Shown here: piece after piece, positions 42,848 to 51,743 of the stretch
Position numbering within the stretch: position 1 is the first letter of the stretch
Layout: each line of letters starts with the position of its first letter
Origin: Petrolisthes cinctipes
Taxonomy: Eukaryota > Arthropoda > Malacostraca > Decapoda > Porcellanidae
Direction of reading: 5' to 3'
Assembly: GCA_033782935.1 (NCBI GenBank)
Contig: JAWQEG010001376.1
Span: 310,001 to 374,000 of the forward strand
Length of the DNA stretch: 64,000 nt
Notes under the pieces: model-generated
What the model saw: the letters and a program-made list of their open reading frames with translations, nothing else
Database searches by the model: none
What the model was told of the DNA's origin: nothing
Position numbers and translations under genes: made by a program

Positions 42848-45800
42848 TCGATATTTTGGGGTCCCAGAAGCGATCTGTACTTGCCTACTCCGTGATAGAA
42901 TATTTTCAATATACAGGCCCAAAACATGCTGAAAATCGATATTTTAAGTGACCAAAGTCAATATGTGTATGTATCTTCTGTACCCGTTTATATCTCAAAT
43001 TCAGCCATCAAAACACCCGAAAATTCGATATTTTGGGGTCCCAGAAGCGATCTGTACATGACTAATCAGTGCTAGAATATTTTCAATATATAGGCCCAAA
43101 AAATGTTAAAAATCGATATTTTAGGTGCATAAAGTCGATATATCAAATTCAGGCCCAAAACACCCGAAAATTCGATATTTTATAATCCCTGAAGCGATCT
43201 GTACATGCCTACTCCGTGTTAGAGTATTTTCAAAATACAGGCCCAAAACATACAGAATATCGATATTTTAGGTGTCCAAAAGTCGATATGTTCATGCATC
43301 TTCTGTACCCGTTTATATCTCAAATTAAATATCCAAACACCCGAAAATTCGATATTTTGGGGTCCCAGAAGCGATCTGTACATGCCTACTCAGATACGGG
43401 CCCAAAACATGCTGAAAATCGATATTTTAGGTGCCCAAAGTTAATATGTGTATGCATCTTCTGCACTCGTTTATATCTCAAATTCAACCTCAAAACACCC
43501 GAAAATTCGATATTTTTGAGTCCCAGAAGCGATATGTACATGCCTACTCAGTGCTGGAATGTTTTCAAGATACAGACCCGAAACATGCTCAAAATCGATA
43601 TTTTATGTGCCCAAAAGTCGATATGTGCATACATCTTCAGTACCTGTTTATATCTCAAATTCAGGCTCAAAACACCCGAAAATTCTATATTTTTGGGTCC
43701 CAAAAGCGATCTGTAAATGCCTACTCCGTGTTAGAATGTTTTCAAGATACAGACCCAAAACATGCTCAAAATCGGTATTTTAAGTGCCCAAAAGTCGATA
43801 TGTGCATGCATCTTCAGTACCTGTTCATATCTCAAATTCAGGCTCAAAACACCGGAAAATTCTATATTTTTGGGACCCAGAAGCGATCTGTACATGCCTA
43901 CTCCGTGTTAGAGTATTTTCAAAATACAGGCCCAAAACATGCTGAAAATCGATATTTTAGGTGCCCAAAGTCAATATGTGCATGCATTTTCTGTACCCGT
44001 TTATATCTCAAATTCAGGCTCCAAACACCCAAAAATTCGATATTTTGGAGTCCCAGAAGCTATCTGTACATGCCTACTCAGATATAGGCCCAAAACATGC
44101 TGAAAATCGATATTTTAGGAGCCCAAAGGTAATATGTGTATGCATCTTCTGCACTCGTTTATATCTCAAATTCAACCTCAAAACACCCGAAAATTCGATA
44201 TTTTTGGGTCCCAGAAGCGATCTGTACATGCCTACTCATTGCTAGTATGTTTTTAAAATATAGGCTCAAAACATGCTAAAAATCGATATTTTAGGTGCCC
44301 AAACTCGATATCTCAAATTCAGGCCCAAAACACCCGAAAATTCGATATTTTGTGGTCCCAGAAGCGATCTGTACATGACTACTCCGTGTTAGAGTATTTT
44401 CAAAATACAGACCCAAAACATGCTAAAAATCGATATTTTAGGTGCCCAAAGTCGATATCTCAAATTCAGGCGCAAAACACCCGAAAATTCGATATTTTGG
44501 AGTCCAAGAAGCGATCTGTACATGCCTACTCAGATACAGGCCAAAAGCATGCTCAAAATCGATATTTTAGGTGCCCAAAAGTCGATATGTGCATGCATCT
44601 TCAGTACATGTTTATATCTCAAATTCAGGCCCAAAACACCCGAAAATTCGATATTTTGGGGTCCCAGAAGCGATCTGTTAGAGTATTTTCAATATACAGG
44701 CCCAAAACATACTGAAAATCTATCTTTTAGGTGCCCAAAAGTCGATATGTGGATGCTTCTGTACCTGTTTATATCTCAAATTCAGGCTCCAAATACCCGA
44801 AAATTCTATATTTTGGGGTCCCAGAAGTGATCTGTACATGCCTACTCAGATACAGACCCAAAACATGCTCAAAATCGATATTTTAGGTGCCCAAAAGTCG
44901 ATATGTGCATGCATCTTCTGTACCCGTTTATATCTGAAATTCAGGCTCAAAACACCCGAAAATTCGATATTTTAGGGTCTCAAAAGCGATCTCTACATGC
45001 CTACTCAGTGCTAGAATATTTTTAAAATATAGGCCCAAAACATGCTAAAAATCGATATTTTCGGTGCCCAAAGTCGATATCTTAAATTCAGGCCCAAAAC
45101 ACCCGAAAATTCGATATTTTGGGGTCCCAGAAGCGATCTGTCAGATTATTTTCAATATACAGGCCCAAAACATACTGAAAATCGTTCTTTTAGGTGCCCA
45201 AAAGTCGATATGTGGATGCTTCTGTACCCGTTTATATCTCAAATTCAGGCTCCAAACACCCGAAAATTCGATATTTTGGGGTCCCAGAAGCGATCTGTAT
45301 TTGCCTACTTCGTGATAGAATATTTTCAATATCCAGGCCCAAAACATGCTGAAAATCGATATTTCAAGTGACCAAAGTCAATATGTGTATGCATCTTCTG
45401 TACCCGTTTATATCTCAAATTAAAGATCCAAACACCCGAAAATTCGATATTTTGGGGTCCCAGAAGCGATCTGAACATGCCTACTCAGATACAGGCCCAA
45501 AACATGCTGAAAATCGATATTTTAGGTGCCCAAATTTAATATGTGTATACATCTTCTGCACTCGTTTATATCTCAAATTCAACCTCAAAACACACGAAAA
45601 TTCGATATTTTTGGGTCCCAGAAGTGATCTGTACATGCCTACTCAGTGCTAGAATGTTTTCAAAATATAGGCCCAAAACATGCTAAAAATCGATATTTTA
45701 AGTGTTCAAAGTCGATATGTGCATGCATCTTCTGCACTCGTTTATATCTCAAATTCAACCTCAAAACACCCGAAAATTCGATATTTTTGAGTCCCAGAAG

Positions 45801-47113
45801 CGATCTGTACATGCCTACTCAGTGCTAGAATGTTTTCAAGATACAGACCCGAAACATGCTCAAAATCGATATTTTAGGTGCCCAAAAGTCGATATGTGCA
45901 TGCATCTTCTGTACCCGTTTATATCTCAAATTCAGGCTCAAAACACCCGAAAATTCGAGATTTTGGGGTCCCAGAAGCGATCTGTACATGCCTACTCAGA
46001 TTCAAGCCCAAAACATGCTGAAAATCGATATTTTAGGTGCCCAAAGTCAATATGTGTAAGCATCTTCTGCACTCGTTTATATCTCAAATTCAACTTCAAA
46101 ACACCCAAAAATTCGATATTTTTGAGTCCCAGAAGCGATCTGTACATGCCTACTCAGTGCTAGAATTTTTCAAGATACAGACCCGAAACATGCTCAAAAT
46201 CGATATTTTAGGTTCCCAAAAGTCGATATGTGCATGCATCTTCTGCACCCGTTTATATCCTAAATTCAATCTCAAAACAACCGTAGATTCGATATTTTTG
46301 GGTCCCAGAAGCGATCTGTACGTGCCTACTCAGTGCTAGAATGTTTTCAAAATATAGGCTCAAAACATGCTAAAAATCGATATTCTAAGTGGCCAAAGTC
46401 GATATGTGCATGCATCTTCTGTACCCGTTTATATCTCAAATTCAGGCTCAAAACACCCGAAAATTCGATATTTTGGGGTCCCTGAAGTGATCTGTACATG
46501 CCTACTTAGTGCTAGAATATTTTCAAAATATAGGCCCAAAACATACTAAAAATCGATATTTTAGGTGACCAAAGTCGAAATCTCAAATTCAGGCCCAAAA
46601 CATCCGAAAATTCGATATTTTGGGGTTCCAGAAGCGATTTGTACATGCCTACTCCCTGTTAGAGTATTTTCAAAATACAGGCCCAAAACATACAGAATAT
46701 CGATATTTTAGATGCCCAAAAGTCGATATGTGCATGCATCTTCTGTACCCGTTTATATCTCAAATTCAGGCTCCAACCACTGAAAATTCGATATTTTGGG
46801 GTCCCAGAAGCGATCTATACATGCCTACTCAGATACAGGCCCAAAATGCTGAAAATCGATATTTTTGGTGCCCCAAGTCAATATGTGATGCATCTTCTGC
46901 ACTCGTTTATATCCCAAATTCAACCTCAAAACACCCGAAAATTCGATATTTTTGGGTCCCAGAAGCGATCTGTACATGCCTACTCAGTGCTAGAATGTTT
47001 TCAAAATATAGGCTCAAAACATGCTAAAAATCGATATTTTAAGTGTCCAAAGTCCATATGTGCATGCCTACATCCGGGAGCCCTTCGAGGACTGGCTCTG
47101 TACAGTCGGCGAC

Positions 47114-47254
47114 ATAAGTCCTGTCGCCACACTTGCTTCACTGAGACAGGCAGTGTTCATGGACTCGAGAAATACGCACGTTTTCTACACCTAATAAACT
47201 CGAGTCTATGAGCATCGTGTGCCTCAGTGAAGCAAGCGAGGTGACAGGACTTTT
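47114..47254. repeat. Imperfect inverted repeat at the satellite boundary
   Basis: Left arm 47114-47169 and right arm 47199-47254 are reverse complements over about 56 bp with scattered mismatches and small gaps. Shared cores are AAGTCCTGTC, CTTGCTTCACTGAG and CTCGAG. The spacer is about 29 bp. The right arm runs straight into the retrotransposon coding region. Read outward from the CTCGAG cores, both arms encode a similar short peptide (LESM.., then CLSEAS), so two fragments of one sequence face each other. The origin is unknown: it could be a 5' inversion made during retrotransposition or an older insert. Confidence 0.75.
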
Positions 47255-47256
47255 GA

Positions 47257-49984
47257 CTTTAAACATCCATTGGTGGTCACCAGTCTGCACCACTGCTGTG
47301 CGGGAGAAGCGCGCTGCTTTCTCTCGCCTTCGTCGCAATCGTGGGGACCCAACTCTTTTAGAGGACCTCCGACGGGCAAGGGCTCGGGCTAGACGAGTTT
47401 TAAAAGAGGCCCGACGTGCATCTTGGAAGGCCTATGTGTCTTCAATTAATACTAAAACTCCACTCACCCAAGTGTTCAGGAGAGTCTGTAAGATGGCGGG
47501 GAAGTTTTCTCCTAGTTCTCCACCTGTACTTAAGGTCAATGGAATTAAGATCATGGATGGTTTGACAGTGGCCAATACCATGGTGGAGGCTTTTGCAAAA
47601 GTCTCCAGCCGTGACTCTCGACCTCTGGCTGTCAGGCATGAGTTAAGAGCCAAGGAGCGTACAGTCCTGGATTTCACAGGGAACGAGAATGAAAGTTATA
47701 ACCATATACTCACCCTGAGAGACCTGCATTCTGCTCTCTCTCTCTCTGCGGCGACACTTCTCCTGGGCCATACAACATCCCATATGCAATGTTACGACAC
47801 TTGGGTGAGGAAGCGATCTCATTTCTTTTAGCTGTATATAACAGAATCTGGCTGGAGGGTACCTTCCCTTCTGGGTGGAGGGTTGCTACCATCCTTCCTT
47901 TTCTCAAGCCGGGCAAGGACTCTGGTGTTCCCCTCAATTATCGACCAATTGCCTTGACCTCCTGTCTCTGTAAACTATTTGAAAAGATGGTGAATGTCAG
48001 ACTGGTATACTTCTTGGAACGGTGTGATTTTCTGTCTCCGTCCCAGTCTGGCTTTCGTAAATACCGTTCCACTACAGATGCTCTGGTCAGGTTGGAAGCT
48101 GCTGCATGTGAGGCTTCTGCACGACACCAACACCTTGTCTGTGTATTCTTTGATTTAGAGAAAGCCTATGACACTACATGGCAATATGGCATCCTGCAGC
48201 AACTCCATTTATATGGCCTGCGGGGGCGCCTTCCACGCTTTCTTAAGGAGTTTCTCAGTGGTCGCAGTTTTTCTGTGAGGGTTGGTACAACCCACTCAGC
48301 ATCTGTTGCACAGGAGGAGGGCGTCCCCCAGGGAAGCGTCCTCAGTGTCACATTGTTTGCAGTAGCAATTAATGCCATTGCCTCATCCCTTCCAGACGGT
48401 ATAGCTAACTCGATGTACATTGACGACCTAGCAGTCTGGTTTGCTGCTTCCCGTATGTCAGTGGCGGAGCGGCGCATGCAGCTTGCCCTTGACAGGGTGT
48501 CACGTTGGACTGATTCTCATGGGTTTCGATTTTCTCCTTCCAAGACAGTTGCTATGCACTTCTGCCGCATCCGAGGCATCCACCCGGATCCGGACTTATT
48601 CATGTATGGTCATCGGATACGATGTGTCGAGGAGACTCGCTTTTTGGGTCTCCTTTTTGACAAACGTTTGATTTGGGTTCCCCACTTACGTACACTTAAG
48701 GTCTTTTGCCTCAAGGCTCTTAACCTGTTGAGGGTCCTGAGCCATACATCCTGGGGGGCTGATCGGGCCACCCTCCTACGCCTATACCATGTTGTTATTA
48801 GGTCAAAACTCGACTATGGGTGTGAGGTGTACTCTTCTGCCACCGATGCCCGTCTCAGAGTTTTAGACCCTGTTCATCATGCTGGAGTACGTCTGGCGAC
48901 CGGAGCCTTCAGGTCGTCCCAAATCCCCAGTCTCCTGGTGGACGCTAATGAGCCACCTCTTGAAAACCGTCGCCAGTCCTTGATGGTTCGCTGTTGGCAT
49001 CGATTACATCGACTTCCTGACACCCTACCTTGCTTGGCGGTGTCATCTGATATCATGTCTCAGTACTACCTTTTACATGCTCGTGCACCATGGCCCTTTG
49101 GCTTCCGGGTCAGAAAAGCTATGGAGGAGATGGGCATAGATGACTTTCAGATTTGTCCTGTGAGGGTCCCCAGGGTGGCTCCATGGCTTCTTCCAGAAGT
49201 TTTCCCCTGCACCTGCTTTACAGATAAGAAGGAATTTCTTCCTCCTCCAGTGGCTCGTTCCCTCTTTTTAGAACATGCCTTCACTCACAGGGAATCCCTC
49301 CCTGTGTACACTGATGGGTCAAAGTCTGATGATGGAGTTGGCTTTGGAGTTGTCTTTCCTGACTTTTGCCGTGGAGGCAGGCTCCTTTCTGTCATGTCCA
49401 TTTTTACTGCGGAGCTCTCGGCCATTTTATATGCCCTCCAAGTGATTTTTACTCTCCCTCAGCCTTCGTTTACTATTTTTAGCGATTCCTGTAGTGCCTT
49501 GCAGGCCTTGTGCATTTTTAACTCTACCCATCCCCTGGTGTTGGCCATTCTTGAGTGGCTTGTCCTCCTGGGTCGTCGTGGCCGCAAAGTCACTTTTTGT
49601 TGGGTCCCGGCCAATGTGGGTGTTGATGGGAATGAGCGGGCTGACGTCCTGGCTAAGGCTGTGGTCTCCAATTCCCGGCCTCCTGCCAGGTGTCATCCTG
49701 TTCCTGCAGTGGACCTTCGACCCTACATAGATGCTACCGTTCGTTCCTGCTGGCAGGACAGATGGGACGCCATCGGGGCTAACAAGCTCCGTGACATCCG
49801 CCAGCGCCTTGGATTGTGGAGCTACAGTGGCCTGTCCCGCCGGTGGGAGACGGCTCTTGTCCACCTCCGCATTGGCCATACATTATTGACTCATGGCTTT
49901 TTAATGGAGAGGGCTCACCCTCCCTACTGTGATGATTGTCTGGTCCCTTTGACAGTACGGCATCTTATTCTCCACAAATTGTGA
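47257..49984 (+). pseudogene. Reverse transcriptase-RNase H polyprotein, frameshifted
   Basis: The product would copy element RNA into DNA at the target site (target-primed reverse transcription). Frame 1, about 47257-47747, holds the basic linker starting at the WWSP motif and rich in Arg and Ala. The frame then changes inside a 14-nt CT run (47734-47747). From 47753 the second frame carries the conserved SPG of RT and stays open to 49984. In the 731-codon open stretch counted from 47789, the RT active site YIDD is at residues 210-213. RNase H shows YTDGSK (507-512), a Glu at 542, an Asp at 566 and WVPANVGVDGNERAD from 605. The usual His after WVPG or WVPA is Asn (609) here. The C-terminal CxxC...H motif is cut short by a stop right after HLILHKL. 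The RT core looks intact, but 5' truncation, frameshift and lost C terminus make this a dead copy. Confidence 0.9.
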
Positions 49985-50283
49985 ATTTTATTGTATTTAT
50001 GGCTATTAATTTTTAGGTAGTTAAAGTTTAATGTTTCTTTCGTTAATATTTCAATTCTTGTATATATCTAACTTAAATAGGTTATTTCATTAATATATGA
50101 TCTTTTGGAAGACGTGGGTTTTATTCATGCTGCTTCTCCCTTTTGAGGTAGTGAAAATTATTTATTTTTTGTACATATTTTATTAATGATGTAGATGACC
50201 TTTATATGTTGGGCGGTATATGACCATTGTTGTTGGGCTGCCAGATGCCTAATGGCATCAATAAATCAGTCAATCAATCAATC
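49985..50283 (+). other. Retrotransposon 3' UTR and AATC tail
   Basis: AT-rich 3' UTR ending in a terminal segment (TATATGACCATTGTTGTTGG, then GCCTAATGGCATCAATAAAT) and a short run of AATC units up to 50283. This segment resembles the tails at 54912-54946 and 55458-55500 (TGACCTCGCTGTTGCG, CGCCTAATATCAATC). All three therefore belong to related I/Nimb families that use the same type of 3' recognition sequence. Confidence 0.75.
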
Positions 50284-50289
50284 CTCTAC

Positions 50290-50971
50290 ACCGACATCAA
50301 CAATGCCATGGTCTAGGACGTTCTGTGCATTTTATCAACGCAGAACCCATACTCTAAGAGTCTAAGAGATTGTTGGAGAAAACCACCGAGGGAACATTGC
50401 TTTGATTGCTTGCGTTGTGGTTGTCGTCGAGGTAATACCACTTGTCCGGGAAAGCCCATTTGTCCTCCTGCTCATCAATCAAATCAAAGCCCATCTGTCC
50501 TCCTGCTCATCAATCAAATCAAAGCCCATCTGTCCTCCTGCTCATCAATCAAATCAAAACCTTAAAAGCCCGAGTAATACTAGACAATCAAATTCACCAG
50601 TTGGGATGATCGAAGGAGTTGTCACCAATCCTCCTCAATGACTAGACCCGACGAGCCTCACTCCAGTCATACATATAATTGTAAATGAAGGAATTTGTAC
50701 TGCAATGCTAGACACTGGAAGTAACGTAACGTTAATAAGGAAAAGCACTACGAGTAGATTGGGTCTCACTATGGATAAGTCTAAATGTTTAATACAACTA
50801 GCAGGAATCACTGGACAACCTTTGAGAGTTCTGGGAATGGTGCATATATGTGGTGTTTTTGTTGTCCAAGCGTCGGCATGGGGTGCCAAGCGGGCTTGGA
50901 GCAAGCACTATCTGATGACAAAAACAGACCAGATACGTGGAGCCGAACAACTGGCTTGCCGAAGGTGCTGA
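50290..50971 (+). pseudogene. LTR-type retroelement remnant: Cys-rich segment plus aspartic protease
   Basis: Two adjacent fragments look like the Gag-protease junction of an LTR retroelement. The first, about 50345-50450, encodes a Cys-rich stretch with CFDCLRCGCRRGNTTC. The second, from about 50641, encodes a retropepsin-like domain with MLDTGSNVTLI at 50705-50737. DTG is the catalytic triad of retroviral-type aspartic proteases, and hydrophobic strands lie on both sides. The fragments are separated by a 35-bp triplication that changes frame and by a stop at 50638-50640. I found no reverse transcriptase, integrase or LTRs. The family (Ty3/Gypsy-like, BEL or other) cannot be decided from this piece. 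The assignment rests on the DTGS motif and its context. Confidence 0.6.
50451..50555. repeat. 35-bp tandem repeat, three copies
   Basis: Units 50451-50485, 50486-50520 and 50521-50555 are AAAGCCCATCTGTCCTCCTG followed by CTCATCAATCAAATC. The only difference is a T for C at position 10 of the first unit. Because 35 is not a multiple of three, each added unit shifts the frame of the Cys-rich retroelement fragment it lies in. Confidence 0.95.
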
Positions 50972-50984
50972 ACCAAAATAATAG

Positions 50985-51450
50985 CCGAAAAATTATCATT
51001 TGACGGAATCGTCATATCATAGGAAAGCAATAAAAGGGTTAGTATTAGGAATACACTTTGGCAAGATTTAAAATAACCACAGAGAAGGCCAACTGATCTC
51101 CAAATAAAATCATTACAATTATTATATAGGTACCCAACCTCATATCTCGAGTTTAGGTGGAGGGAAAAACAACAACAAAAATTGGACACTCTTTATTATT
51201 ACTGAAAACTTGATGGATATTATACCAACCCTCACATGTTGAAATTTCACCGAAATTGCATGGTTAGGTATATGTTAGGTAAAGAATCAATTAACTGAGT
51301 AACCACATTTTTCTTTAATAATAAATATTATTTACATTTAATAATTATGACCTCTGCAGCAGTGTAAACACTGGTAGAAAATTGTAAGTAGGCTACTGGT
51401 AAAAAATTGCAAGTTTGATTACATATAAATAATCCTTTAAATTTTGTCTT
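50985..51450. other. AT-rich spacer without recognisable feature
   Basis: AT-rich sequence between the retroelement remnant and the start of the duplicated Harbinger region. I see no coding exon, tandem repeat or terminal inverted repeat in it. Confidence 0.5.
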
Positions 51451-51633
51451 CAATAATAATATGTACAAAAATTATCCAAGCAGCCTATACCTCCTTAAAT
51501 AATACTACAACATCTTATTACATCATAATTTTTGTTTATTTGGCACTGATTGCAAGTTGCATGCACTAATTAAGCCAATTCTAATTATCTGTCGGCCATA
51601 TTAATATGCGTCTTCTATTTAAGCCACTCGATC

Positions 51634-51715
51634 AACCCGGGTTGGCAACCTGTGTTGCTCCGAAAAACCCGGGTTGTATGGTATAAATAGAACACGCCGA
51701 CCACCAACCCGGGTT
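51634..51715 (+). promoter_or_regulatory. Three AACCCGGGTT palindromes and a TATA box upstream of the transposase
   Basis: The perfect 10-bp palindrome AACCCGGGTT occurs at 51634-51643, 51666-51675 and 51706-51715. A TATA-like TATAAAT lies at 51682-51688, 56-62 bp before the transposase ATG. Palindromes grouped this tightly at the 5' side of a Harbinger gene suggest binding sites for the transposase or for a Myb/SANT-like partner protein, perhaps overlapping the promoter. That role is inference; the repeats themselves are plain in the sequence. Confidence 0.65.
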
Positions 51716-51743
51716 GATGTTCCTTTGTTTGTAAACATTGAAG

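Larger units (their letters stand above)
1..47067. repeat. Satellite array, 176-bp dimeric monomer
   Basis: Tandem AT-rich satellite filling the first 47 kb and continuing beyond the left edge. A full monomer is 176 bp; for example the anchor AGAAGCGATCTGTA recurs at 601 and 777 and (as AGAAGTGATC) at 953. An extra A in a short A run gives 177-bp versions. Each monomer is two 88-bp halves: in 653-828 half A is 653-740 and half B is 741-828, and an ungapped hand count gives 53 of 88 identical bases. Two common deletion variants occur. The 147-bp form (953-1099) lacks 29 bp of half A, between GATAT and CTCAAA. The 158-bp form (1277-1434) lacks 18 bp of half B, between CTCAG and ATACAGG. I see no foreign insertion inside the array. 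It ends within half A at 47067. A centromeric or heterochromatic role is possible but not shown by sequence alone. Confidence 0.97.
47257..50283 (+). mobile_element. 5'-truncated I/Nimb-type non-LTR retrotransposon
   Basis: Non-LTR retrotransposon copy lacking its 5' UTR, any ORF1 and the endonuclease domain. What remains is the linker after the endonuclease, reverse transcriptase, RNase H, a damaged C-terminal zinc-binding segment and a 3' UTR that ends in a short AATC-type tail at about 50257-50283. Combining RNase H with a tetranucleotide tail fits the I superfamily (I, Nimb and relatives) better than Jockey, RTE or L1. The insert borders satellite on the left and an older retroelement remnant on the right, so no target-site duplication is recognisable. 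The copy cannot be autonomous. Confidence 0.82.

Noticed and set aside
1..47067. Dozens of open frames of 60-218 codons with repeated peptides (MCMHLLYPFISQ, TRKFDILGSQKR and others) as a protein family
   Set aside because: They follow the satellite period, occur in all frames and on both strands, shift frame at 176- and 158-bp units, and start at arbitrary codons. This is what a stop-poor tandem repeat produces.
1..47067. Array considered as a CRISPR locus or tandem gene cluster
   Set aside because: Units are head-to-tail and fully homologous with no unique spacers, and the sequence is clearly eukaryotic.
47432..49879. Minus-strand open frames inside the reverse transcriptase region
   Set aside because: They overlap strongly supported RT/RNase H coding on the plus strand and resemble no protein.
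47067..50283. Target-site duplication around the retrotransposon
   Set aside because: The left flank is satellite and the right flank is an unrelated retroelement remnant; I could not find matching bases.
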